Below, one piece after another: positions 1-9,574 of a stretch of DNA of 64,000 nucleotides. A program made the position numbers and the translations under genes. Location: NCBI GenBank assembly GCA_033807775.1, contig CM066327.1:75770795-75834794 (forward strand). Direction: 5' to 3'. Below the pieces are notes generated by a model. The model was not told the origin of the DNA. It made no database searches and saw only the letters and a list, made by a program, of their open reading frames with translations. The DNA is from Saussurea involucrata (Eukaryota; Streptophyta; Magnoliopsida; Asterales; Asteraceae). Numbering within the stretch: the first letter of the stretch is position 1; every line of letters starts with the position of its first letter.

Positions 1-1392
1 TGAACAATATGACTGTTTGCTCTATAAGGAGTGATCATGGAACTGAATTTAAAAATAGTTTTCTTGATAACTTCTTTGAAAGCAAGGGCATTTCTCACAA
101 CTTCTCAGCGGTGAGAATACCTCAGCAAAATGGAGTCGCTGAAAGAAAAAACAGAACGATCATCGAACCTGCACGATCTATGCTCAGCGATTCTCATCTT
201 TCAACTCAATTCTGGGAGAAGCGGTCAACACTGCATGTTTTACTCAAAATAGGTCGTTGATCGTCGAAAGATTCAACAAGAATTCCTATGAACCTTTCCA
301 TGGGAGAAAGCCATCTATCAGCTTTCTTCATATCTTTGGTTGTCAATGTTTCATCTTAAACAACAGAGATTCCCTTGGAAAATTCGATTCCAAATCTGAC
401 GATGGAATATTCCTAGGATACTCCTCGGTATCCAAAGCCTTTAGAGTCTTCAACAAGAGAAGACAAACTGTAGAAGAAGCCATTCATGTCACCTTTGATG
501 AATCCCGCTCAGCAAATTCAAGACCTGCTGCTGAAAACAATGAACTGAATCAGTGGATGTTTTCTCATTATGGGGAATCAAAAGCTAACCTCAACCCTGA
601 CCCTCATGTCAACAACCCAATCGCTGATGATGATCCTATCATCATTCCTAGCACGCAAACAAGTGAAGATGAATCCTCTTCATGGGTATCAGCTGTTCCC
701 ATAAACACTTCGCCTCCTTCTGAACCCTCAACCTCTGAAAATCCATCCATTTCTAATCACCAATCAGTAAATGAAATTTCATCCGAAACTCAACAACTCC
801 TACTTGACATACCTGAAATTGTCGCTGCTGAAGCCTCTTCGTCAGCACCTCCAGAAGTTCATTCGGAGTCATAGATTCAAGCTCCTGCTCAGTGATGGAC
901 AATGAATCACCCAATTGATCAAATTCTAGGTGATCCAAGTGCAGGTATTCAAAATCGACGAAGTTCAGGTAACATTTATTTATTTGTTAATTTTATTTCA
1001 CTGATTGAACCAAAGAAAAGTAATGATGCCCTCAGAGATCCAAACTGTGTCAGTGCTATACAAGAAGAGCTGACTGAATTTGAAAGAAACAAAGTTTGGA
1101 ATCTTGTTCCTATACCATTTGACAATACTGTGATAGGTACCAAATGGGTATATCGAAATAAGTTAGATGAATTTGGAACTGTAACCCGCAAGAAAGCTAG
1201 ATTAGTTGCTCAGGGATACAAACAAGAGGAAGGCATAAACTATGATGAAAGCTTTACCCCAGTGGCAAGACTCACAATAATTCAACTCTTTCTAGCCTAT
1301 GCAGTTCACAAAGACTTCAAAGTTCACGAAATGGATGTCAAATCAGCATTCCTCAATGGAAAGCTGAACGAAAAAGTTTATGTTGAACAATG
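1..1392 (+). pseudogene. Sirevirus-like copia pol fragment (integrase core to RT N-terminus), decayed
   Basis: This fragment encodes the integrase core and the start of reverse transcriptase of a Ty1/copia (Sirevirus/SIRE-like) polyprotein. Visible motifs are IRSDHGTEFK and NGVAERKNRTI (the second Asp and the Glu of the integrase DDE triad), the Ser/Pro-rich linker at about 540-870, and the RT entry block with GTKWVYRNKLDE and KSAFLNGKLNE. It is non-functional: a 1-base loss near 213 shifts the frame (9-260 against 257-874), and in-frame stops lie at 872-874 and about 893-895. Reading stops at 1390, where copies elsewhere in the window continue with the PPGF block, because another copia LTR starts at 1397. 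The left part of the element lies outside the window. Confidence 0.93.
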
Positions 1393-1396
1393 ACCA

Positions 1397-2352
1397 TGTT
1401 GATCCAAACCCTTCAGTGATTTAATAATGACTCTCAGAACTACTTAGTGAAAATTGTAAGTAAACAACATGTATCAGTGTTTCACCATCTAAGAAAATAT
1501 ACTAAGTCTGTTTAGTATCGCTGATGGGAAACACATGTTTAAATTTATACTTCAGCGATACATGTACATCAATGAGTCCTGAGCCTGTTCAGTCTCACTG
1601 ATAATCGCTGATAGTTCCATTTGTAGTTGTTTACTTATGATCTCTAAAGACAAGATTCGCGACAACTGAGTTCAACGCTGAAATCGAAGACCAAGTTGAC
1701 GAACGAGTGACTAAGTCTACTAATGACCTGATGCGGATATCAGCGAAGACAAGACTTGTCTATTTCACGCGAAGTTTCAAGTAGAAGACTTTAGCGAGAG
1801 CTGAACTTTATCATTTGCTGATAAAGATCAATTCAGCGATCGCTGATCATGAAGCCTGCTCTACAAGTTACCTTTGTCTTATCTCCTTGCACGCCTCGTA
1901 CATTTTGTCAGATGGACATCCTTTTGTCCAGAATCATACAAACCACTCTGCAACTACACTGTTCATCATGCAGCCACTAGGATGTTTGCTAAAATCAAAT
2001 TCATGCAACCAACCAGACACTGCCATGTGTAAAGTTGTACTAACTTGCATTTAATGCATGCAGTATAAATAGGAAACCCTACTTCATTTTTGAAGTGCCC
2101 AGCCTTTCCTCGCTGAACTACTGTGTGCAAAAAAATCTTTCCTTAGGTTTTCTTATTTTCTCTCTATCTTTTTCTAGTGCAAGAAATCTGTGTGTTTCTC
2201 ACAGTTTGTTTAGATTAGGTTTTATACTTGATCTTATTCCGCAACAAACTGTAAATTGTTTGATATATATCAATAAACAATTTAGAAAGATAAAAATCTG
2301 TGTTTGTATTCAACCCCCCTTCTACAAACTTGTATAACCCTTTGGACCAACA
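1397..2352 (+). repeat. Sirevirus 5' LTR (956 bp)
   Basis: The LTR begins TGTTGATCC and ends GGACCAACA, followed directly by a tRNA-iMet primer binding site, so it is a 5' LTR in + orientation. Close relatives occur at 16514-17485 (minus), 35298-36261 (+), 56501-58433 (minus, split) and 57000-57974 (+). U3 holds many copies of TCAGCGAT/ATCGCTGA-type motifs, and a TATA box (TATAAAT, about 2064-2070) follows a GCATTTAATGCATGCAG palindrome. The preceding 5 bp are GACCA. The matching far-side TSD is not in the window, probably lost in or beyond the gap. Confidence 0.9.
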
Positions 2353-2354
2353 AG

Positions 2355-2366
2355 TGGTATCAGAGC
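2355..2366 (+). other. Primer binding site, tRNA-iMet type
   Basis: TGGTATCAGAGC lies 2 bp after the LTR end. It is complementary to the 3' end of plant initiator tRNA-Met, the usual primer of copia elements. Confidence 0.93.
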
Positions 2367-2427
2367 AGATTGTTTAATCCCATAAACAAGATCTTGCTTA
2401 TACTCTCTTCCTTGTTATTTCTTCAAT

Positions 2428-2662
2428 ATGGCAAACAACACAAACACTAATTACATAGATGATGGCTCTCTTGCCAAACCTCCTTGATTCAGCAAAGATA
2501 ACTTTAATATTTGGAAAAATCAAATGATGCTCTTCTTGGAAGGTGTAGATCCCACTATACCTTACTACGTTGAAAATGGACCATATATTCCTCATGTGAT
2601 CCATGGTGTTGTTCCAGCCACTGCGACTACTCCTGTTGTTCCTGAACGAACAATCATTGGAG
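2428..2662 (+). pseudogene. Sirevirus gag N-terminus, broken and cut by the gap
   Basis: Starting at ATG 2428 the product begins MANNTNTNYIDDGSLAKPP and continues with a Phe-Ser-Lys-Asp-Asn-Phe-Asn block, like the gag starts at 16436 (minus) and 36346 (+). A TGA at 2485-2487 interrupts it after 19 codons. The rest disappears into the run of Ns at 2663. Confidence 0.88.
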
Positions 2663-3162
2663 NNNNNNNNNNNNNNNNNNNNNNNNNNNNNNNNNNNNNN
2701 NNNNNNNNNNNNNNNNNNNNNNNNNNNNNNNNNNNNNNNNNNNNNNNNNNNNNNNNNNNNNNNNNNNNNNNNNNNNNNNNNNNNNNNNNNNNNNNNNNNN
2801 NNNNNNNNNNNNNNNNNNNNNNNNNNNNNNNNNNNNNNNNNNNNNNNNNNNNNNNNNNNNNNNNNNNNNNNNNNNNNNNNNNNNNNNNNNNNNNNNNNNN
2901 NNNNNNNNNNNNNNNNNNNNNNNNNNNNNNNNNNNNNNNNNNNNNNNNNNNNNNNNNNNNNNNNNNNNNNNNNNNNNNNNNNNNNNNNNNNNNNNNNNNN
3001 NNNNNNNNNNNNNNNNNNNNNNNNNNNNNNNNNNNNNNNNNNNNNNNNNNNNNNNNNNNNNNNNNNNNNNNNNNNNNNNNNNNNNNNNNNNNNNNNNNNN
3101 NNNNNNNNNNNNNNNNNNNNNNNNNNNNNNNNNNNNNNNNNNNNNNNNNNNNNNNNNNNNNN
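2663..3162. other. Assembly gap, 500 N
   Basis: Exactly 500 undetermined bases, which suggests a placeholder of arbitrary size. On its left is a + strand gag start and on its right a minus-strand RT/RNase H, so at least one element boundary is hidden here. Confidence 0.99.
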
Positions 3163-4105
3163 TAGAATACATGATATCAGGACGACTCGTTGTAAGATAG
3201 AGAAGAGAGCCGATCATTCCTCTTTAGGCAGTGACATTAACAGGTTTCAGAGGGATCCTTGTTATGTGCCAGTGGAGCCTTGGAGGTGCCATAGAAGTTT
3301 TCATATCTGAACTTTGAGTAAGATCAAATTTCTTCAGCATATCTTTAACGTACTTACCTTGGTGGATGAAAGTGCCTTTATCACTCAGCTTGATTTGAAG
3401 ACCAAGGAAGTATGTTAGTTTACCCATCATACTCATCTTATATTCAGATCTCATTCTTTCAGCAAATCGAGTACACAGAGATGGGTTAGTAGAACCAAAT
3501 ATAATATCATCGACATATATTTGAACAAGAATAATATGACCTTTAACCTTTCTGAAAAATAAAGTGTTATCAATTTTACCACGTTCAAATTTTTCAGTGA
3601 TAAAAAAGGAGGATAAAGTGTCATACCATGCACGAGGTGCTTACTTTAAGCCATAGAGGGCCTTATCCAGTTTATAGACATACTCTGGATGCTTAGGATC
3701 AGCGAATCCTGGTGGTTGTTCAACATTAACTTCTTCATTCAACTTTCCATTAAGGAATGCTGATTTAATATCTATTTGGTGAACTTTGATGTCTTTGTGA
3801 ACTGCATAGGCTAAGAAAAGTCGAATTGCTTCGAGTCTTGCCACTGGGGCAAAGGTTTCGTCATAGTCTATGCCTTTCTCTTGTCTGTATCCCTGAGAAA
3901 CTAGTCTAGCTTTGTTGCGGGTTACATTTCCAAATTCATCTAACTTATTTCGATATACCCATTTGGTACCTATCACAGTTTTGTCAGATGGTCTGGGAAC
4001 TAGATTCCAAACATTGTTTCTTTCAAATTCAGTCTGCTCTTCTTGCATAGCACTGACCCAGTTTGGATCTCTGAGGGCATCATCTGTTTTCTTTGGTTCA
4101 ATCAC
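3163..4105 (-). pseudogene. Sirevirus B reverse transcriptase / RNase H start, broken
   Basis: Read on the minus strand this is the RT of element B. From 4105 it runs through GTKWVYRNKLDE, KARLVSQGYRQE, DETFAPVARLEAIR and KSAFLNGKLNEE to ALYGLK, where a TAA replaces the usual Gln. Past the stop the catalytic block IYVDDIIFGS is encoded around 3500-3520, followed by the GTFIHQGKYVKDMLKKFDL region and, after a frameshift near 3270, by IGSLLYLTTSRPDIMY at the gap edge. The rest of RNase H and the 3' LTR of this copy are missing. One nonsense codon and at least one frameshift make it non-functional. Confidence 0.92.
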
Positions 4106-5322
4106 TGAGATAAAATTAACAAGTAAACAAATATTACCTGAACTTCGTCGAGTCTGACACCTGCGTTTGGATCACCTAGAATTTGATCGATTGGGTGATT
4201 GATTGTCCATCTCTGAGCATGAGCTTAAATCTATGACTCAGAGTGGATATCTGGAGGTGCTGAAGAAGAGGCTTCAGCAGCAGTAGATTCAGGTATATCG
4301 TGTAAGAGTTGCTGAGGTTCGGATGAAATTTCATTTACTGATTGTTGATTTGAAGTAGATGGATTTTCAGAGGCTGAGGGTTCAGAAGGAGGCAAAGTGT
4401 TTATTGGAACAACTGATACCCATGAGGAGGATTCAACTTCACTTGTTTACATGATGGGAATGATGATAAGATCATCATCAACGATTGGGTTGTTGACTTG
4501 AGGGTCAGGGTTGAGGTTAGCTTCTGATTCCCTATAGTGAGAAAACATCCACTGATTTAGTTCATCGTTTTCTGCAGTAGGTGTTGAATTTGCTGAACGA
4601 GATTCATCAAAGGTGACATAAATGGTTTCTTCTATAGTTTGTCTTCTTTTGTTGAAGACTCTGAAGGCTTTGGATACTGAGGAGTATCCTATAAATATTC
4701 CATCGTCAGCTTTGGGATCAAACTTTCCAAGAGAATCTCTGTTGTTTAAGATGAAGCATTGACAACCAAAGATATGAAGAAAGCTGATAGATGACTTTCT
4801 CCCATGGAAAAGTTCATAGGAAGTCTTGTTGAATCTTTTGACGATCAACGACCTATTTTGAGTAAAACAGGCAGTGCTGACAGCTTCTGCCCAGAATTGA
4901 GTTGGAAGATGAGAATCGCTGAGCATAGATCTAGCAGCTTCGATGATCGTTCTGTTTCTTCTTTCAGCGACTCCATTTTGCTGAGGTGTTCTCACCGCTG
5001 AGAAGTTGTGAGATATGCCCTTACTCTGAAAGAAGTTATCAAGGGAACTATTTTTGAATTCAATTCCATGATCACTTCTTATTAAGCAAACAATCATATT
5101 GTTCAGGACTTCCATTTTCCTGACAAAAGAGATGAGTTCTTCTAAGGTGTCACTCTTTGCATGGAGAAACATAACCTAGGTATGGCGAGAGAATTCATCT
5201 ACTATGACAATAGTATATTTCTTTCCAACGATGGATTGTGTGTTGACATGGCCAAATAAATCCATATGGAGGAGCTTAAGGGGATTTGTCACTGATGATA
5301 CTTGCTTTGACTTGAAACTAGC
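4106..5322 (-). pseudogene. Sirevirus B integrase core and integrase-RT linker
   Basis: The integrase reads from about 5322 down. The VIVDEFSR block with the first catalytic Asp is at about 5190-5215, followed by a nonsense TAG at 5176-5178 where relatives have Trp. After it come IRSDHGIEFKNS and NGVAERRNRTIIEAARSML with the second Asp and the Glu, then GCQCFILNNRDSLGKFDPKA and FIGYSSVSKAFRVFN. The open stretch 4447-5172 covers most of the core. Below 4446 the Ser/Glu/Pro-rich linker continues with stops, up to the NHPIDQILGDP block before RT. Confidence 0.9.
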
Positions 5323-5880
5323 TTATGTTTGTTTTCCTTTCTCACACGCTAAGCAGAGAGATTCCTTAGCGTACGAGTGCTGAGGCAAGCCAGTGGCCAA
5401 TTCTTTTGAGGAAAGAGTATTCAGCGTTTTGAAGTTGAGATATGAGAGCCTTTTATGCCATAGCCAGTTGACATCTGAAGAGGCTTTGGATAGAAAGCAA
5501 ACTTTCTTAGTGGTTGTTGAGTACATGTTTATTACATAAACATTTTCTAAACGATAACCGCTGACAATCTTTTCTTTCTTATCAGTGACAAAGCATGTTT
5601 CCTTAGTAAAGCAAACTTTGTAGTCTTTATCACATAGCTGACTGATGCTAAAAAGATTGTGCTTCAGTCTTTCTACGTAAGCGACTCTTCTAAAGGTGGT
5701 TGTACCATTAGAAAGTACACCAAACCCTCAGGTGTATCCTTTTCCATTTCCACCAAAGGTCACTGAGGGACCTTTCTCTTCCTTGTATTCAGTGAGCGTG
5801 TTTCTTTTTCCAGTCATGTGTCGAGAGCATCCACTATCAAGAAACCAGATACCCTTCGAGACCTACAAACAAAAGGAAGA
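5323..5880 (-). pseudogene. Sirevirus B aspartic protease and GAG-pre-integrase domain
   Basis: On the minus strand an LDSGCSRHMT block at about 5815-5840 is the copia aspartic protease active site (Asp-Ser-Gly). It is followed by the GFGVLSNGTTTFRRVAYVE region and then the GAG-pre-integrase segment (5323-5526) with WHKRLSYLNFKTLNTLSSKEL and CLACEKGKQT, the His/Cys zinc-binding residues of the integrase N-terminus. A stop interrupts the protease region. The gag stop and the start of the protease frame lie within about 40 bp of each other, as in element D. Confidence 0.87.
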
Positions 5881-7021
5881 TTAAGTTGAAATTGGTACCC
5901 ACTTTACAATGGGTCCACATTTGTTAGTGGAAGACAAAGTAGAAGGATCAGCAGTATTTACAGCATCTGATGATTCAGCGTCAGTGGTAACCTTCACTTT
6001 GGTTAATTTCTTAACCTTAGTGGTATTTTTCACCTTTGCTTGCTTTTCACCTGGGGTGATCTTCTTTGCCTTGGAGGCATTTATCTTCACCTTAACTGAT
6101 TTCTCAACTTTGGTGGCCGTGGGGCACTTACTAGCGATATGATCAGTAAGTCCGCACTGATAACATTTCCTATAGCTGAAAGTAGCTTTAGGACCATAGG
6201 CATAAGAATTTGATAATTTTAAATGAGCAGGGCCTGTACCAAGAATGCCTTTAGCATCAGAGATCGAAGGAACCTTAGGTTCTTCAGATTTCTTACCTAT
6301 GACATCAACCTTTATTCTTGGAGTTGATCGGTGAATATGTTCAGAGATCTTGTCTTTTGAGGTAGAAGGTTGATTAGCTGAAGGTGTAAACTTCTTCAAC
6401 TTTGGCACTTTGGTACCCTTCCGAGGTTTTTGTAAAACAAATTTTCCTTTATCTTTAAATTTGGGGCTTAAAGAGGATTTTTCCTCAGGGATAGGATTAT
6501 TAGAAGAAGAGCACTGAGATGATGAGGTGTCAGGAATGGAAGAGATGAACATTCCAAACATAAGCATGGAACGATCTTTGGTTGGTTCTTCAGCGTTAAC
6601 ATTATAACCAAGACCACTTATGTCATTGACAAGGATCTGAGCACCGATTATCTCAATGATCTTTGCTAATGATTTACACCATCCTTCAACAGTAGCTTTC
6701 TCAGCTTTCATTTCAGCAATAGCTTGTTCGCGTTTGATGCTGATTACTTGATTCACATAGACCCGATCTTTCAAATTCTCTTCAATTTTAGAAAGTTCTT
6801 GGATCTTTAGATGGAATTTATTTCATTGTTCAGTTAAATCTAGATTTTGTTGTTTAGCTTGGGTCTTGCCATTCAGGGCGTCATATAAATCAATTGTCAG
6901 CAAATCGATAGCACGAAGTCTATCAACATCAATGATAGGTGGAAAGGAGAGATTGATACCTGAGAAGTAGAGGTAGAGAGAATTTCAGCTGATTCTTCCT
7001 TTACTTCTTGGATTTCAGCCA
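5881..7021 (-). pseudogene. Sirevirus B gag, C-terminal part with second zinc knuckle
   Basis: The open stretch 5881-6774 is Lys/Ser-rich and contains CYQCGLTDHIASKC, a CX2CX4HX4C zinc knuckle expected to bind genomic RNA. It ends at GPIVKWVPIST next to the protease frame. The part from 6775 to 7021 continues the coiled-coil-like gag with stops. The 5' continuation of the same gag lies at 15213-16436 because a Tekay element is inserted at 7022. Element D has the same two-knuckle layout, so the domain order is family-wide and not an artefact of the insertion. Confidence 0.9.
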
Positions 7022-8714
7022 TGTAACATCCCACTTTTCATATATACAAATAACATACATTTCACAACTATAATTTCATCAAAAGATACATCAAATTTCA
7101 TATTCGGTCCCATAGTCTTACTAGACATAACAAGTAATTCAGTACAAACTTTTTGACTAAATAATTTACATCATGACTAACAACAAAGCCATAAGTACAA
7201 AAACACTTCGTGATCTTCATAACACAAGTCTTCCCTAAAGATAAGCAACGACTATCCTTCCTATTTGCTCTTACTTGATCCTCGACCTGGAATACATATT
7301 TAAAACAAAAATGAGGGTTAGACCTAATGGTCTAAGTGAGAAAATCCCTGTTTCTTTGAAAATCCTTTGCACACCAACATTCACATAATACAAACACAAT
7401 TATCAATCATAACTCACTCATCGCGTAATTCTCTGTCTCCTTCCCATGGCCATATTAGTTGGTTGCAAGCCAACTAATAAACAACGCTGTACAACAACTA
7501 CAACTAATTAACACTGTACAACAACTACAACCAACACACCGGTCCGATGCCCGACCAACGTATTATAACATAATATAATACTCACGTAATTACAATATCT
7601 CAACATATTATAATTCAAACATAAACATAGTCACACCATTTATCACATATCCAATACACACATATATGTATTCCAGTTTCAAAACGTTTTAAAGTAAAAC
7701 TCACCTGTTTGCTTTATCAAAATGCTCTTTAGTTCTTCTGAAAACGATCCAGCTTTCAATCCAAATTCACAGGTTCTGAAACAATCAGATACAAGTATTT
7801 CTTTACCACATTGATCACATAAGACTTGCTAAGCTAAGAAGTCTAGATAGCTCTATCTAACTCTTATCCTCAACTGTCTTCCCCAAACCCGACTTAAGTC
7901 AAATCAACAGCACAACCAGTCCTCATTCATACTCTATCCAATAGTTCAATAAACACAGGTTACTGGATACTCGACAACATCTAAACTCTCAATATTGGCC
8001 AAACAGCAAAAGTATCCGGATACCACAAGTTATCCGGACAACACAACTTTTCCGGACAACAAGACTTTTCCGGACAACATCACTTTTCCGGACGACATAC
8101 TAATCCGGACAACACCCGTGAACTAAGGTAACCCGGATACCATCCGGTATCTTATTTTATCCAGACACTATGAAAATAAATGACTTACCCAGATAATGAA
8201 CTCGTCCGGACACCACCGAAAGGGACTACCGGACACTACTAAAGAAATTACCCGGACACTTTCATGGTGTCCGGAAACTGCTGCTGTTCATCCCTATTTT
8301 TACCCATAATTCGACTAAGGTTTATACCGGTTCGATTTTGTTGATTCCAAACCGATAGAAACAATCTACTAACCATTATGAACATAAAACATAGCAGAAA
8401 CATACCTTAATTTTACTTCCAAGTACTCCAATTTGAAGCCCTAACCCTTTCTTCCTTTTTCTTCTTTTGCTCTCCAAAACACACACACACTTCACACACT
8501 GAATTTATGGATAATACTGAATTAGGAAATATCTAAATCCATTAAGGGTAATATCTAATCCAATTTACCACTTTAGTCCTTAAGTTATTCACTAATGACC
8601 AAATACACCCTTTACTTATAAATCTATCCAAACTTACCTTTAACTTCACATTTTAAAGTTAACAAAATTTAACGGAACTAACATTTAACTAACGAACTAA
8701 CCCGAGGTATTACA
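7022..8714 (-). repeat. Tekay element 3' LTR (1693 bp)
   Basis: Starts TGTAACATCCCAC and ends GTATTACA on the + strand, paired with 13529-15212. An array of TCCGGA-type motifs spans about 7990-8290 (see separate entry). No long ORF. Confidence 0.95.
7990..8290. repeat. TCCGGA motif array in Tekay 3' LTR
   Basis: About eight exact copies of the 6-bp palindrome TCCGGA plus CCCGGA, ACCGGA and TCCAGA variants occur within 300 bp, many followed by CAACA. A given 6-mer is expected about once per 4 kb. The array falls in the U3 part of the LTR and recurs at about 14520-14780 in the partner LTR. Confidence 0.9.
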
Positions 8715-8728
8715 TCATCTCCCCCTTA
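8715..8728 (-). other. Tekay polypurine tract
   Basis: On the minus strand TAAGGGGGAGATGA lies directly upstream of the 3' LTR, in the position of the plus-strand priming tract. Confidence 0.85.
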
Positions 8729-8752
8729 AAAGAATTCCGTCCCGGAATTCGA

Positions 8753-8956
8753 TTAGGCAAAAAAGCGAGGGTATTTGGTTCTCATTTCGGATTCCGATTC
8801 CCAAGTAGCATCCTGCCCTCTATGATGTCTCCACTGAACTTTCACTTGTCTGATCTCTTTATTCCGCAACACTTTAACTTTGTGGTCAACTATGGCTTCC
8901 GGTTCCTCCACATAATTCAACTTTTCATCCACTTGTATATCTGGTAGAGAGACGAC
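8753..8956 (-). pseudogene. Tekay integrase C-terminal tail with chromodomain-like block
   Basis: In the same frame as 8957-9556, beyond a TAG at 8957-8959, 67 further codons run to a TAA at 8753-8755. They encode a segment with EEPEAIVDH, IRQVKVQWRHH and ATWESESEMR, the pattern of the chromodomain that closes the polyprotein of Tekay/Del chromoviruses. In that clade the domain is thought to steer integration to heterochromatin. The single nonsense codon separates it from the integrase. Confidence 0.8.
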
Positions 8957-9556
8957 CTAATCTGGCGTAACTAAACACTTTCGGAAATTGGATACGTGGA
9001 ACGCATTGTGGATTCTGCTTAACTCTGGCGGAAGATCTAACCTGTAGGCTACTTCACCAATTCTTTCTGTAATTGCAAACGGTCCAATGTACCTCGGGCT
9101 CAGTTTACCTTGTTTCCCATATCGGATGACTCCCTTCCAAGGCGAGACTTTTAACATTACAAAATCTCCAACTTGGAACTCTAACGGTTTCCGACGTCGG
9201 TCGGCGTAGCTTTTCTGTCTGTCTTGGGCCACTTTCAATCTTTCTCGAATCTGAGTAACCTTATCCGCGGTTAACTGAACTATATCCGGTCCCGCTAGCT
9301 GTTTCTCTCCCACTTCGTTCCAATACAAAGGAGCTCGACATTTTCTACGATACAAAACTTCAAACGGTGCCTCTTGAATGCTGGAATGGTAACTGTTGTT
9401 GTAGGCAAATTCTATCAACGGTAAATGCTTATCCCACGATCCCCCAAAGTCAACAATGCAAGCCCGTAGCATATCTTCTAAAGTCTGGATTGTTCGTTCA
9501 CTCTGGCCGTCAGTTTGAGGATGATACGCCGTACTTAGCTTTATCTGTGTACCCAT
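8957..9556 (-). pseudogene. Tekay integrase, C-terminal half
   Basis: Continues the integrase of 9575-12595 in the same frame after a TAG at 9575-9577 and six codons. Motifs include STAYHPQTDGQSERTIQTLE (catalytic Glu region), EFAYNNSYHSSI, FEVLYRRKCRAPLYW and the GPF block GKLSPRYIGPFAITERIGE, ending HNAFHVSNFRKCLVTPD before a stop. The family expects Trp at the 9575 stop, so this is most simply a TGG to TAG change. Confidence 0.93.
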
Positions 9557-9574
9557 TTCTTTTTGAAAACTCCT

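Noticed and set aside
2524..3310. Long open frames across the gap on both strands (2524-3165, 2603-3310, 2654-3217)
   Set aside because: They exist only because Ns are read as open codons. Only the short real flanks were used.
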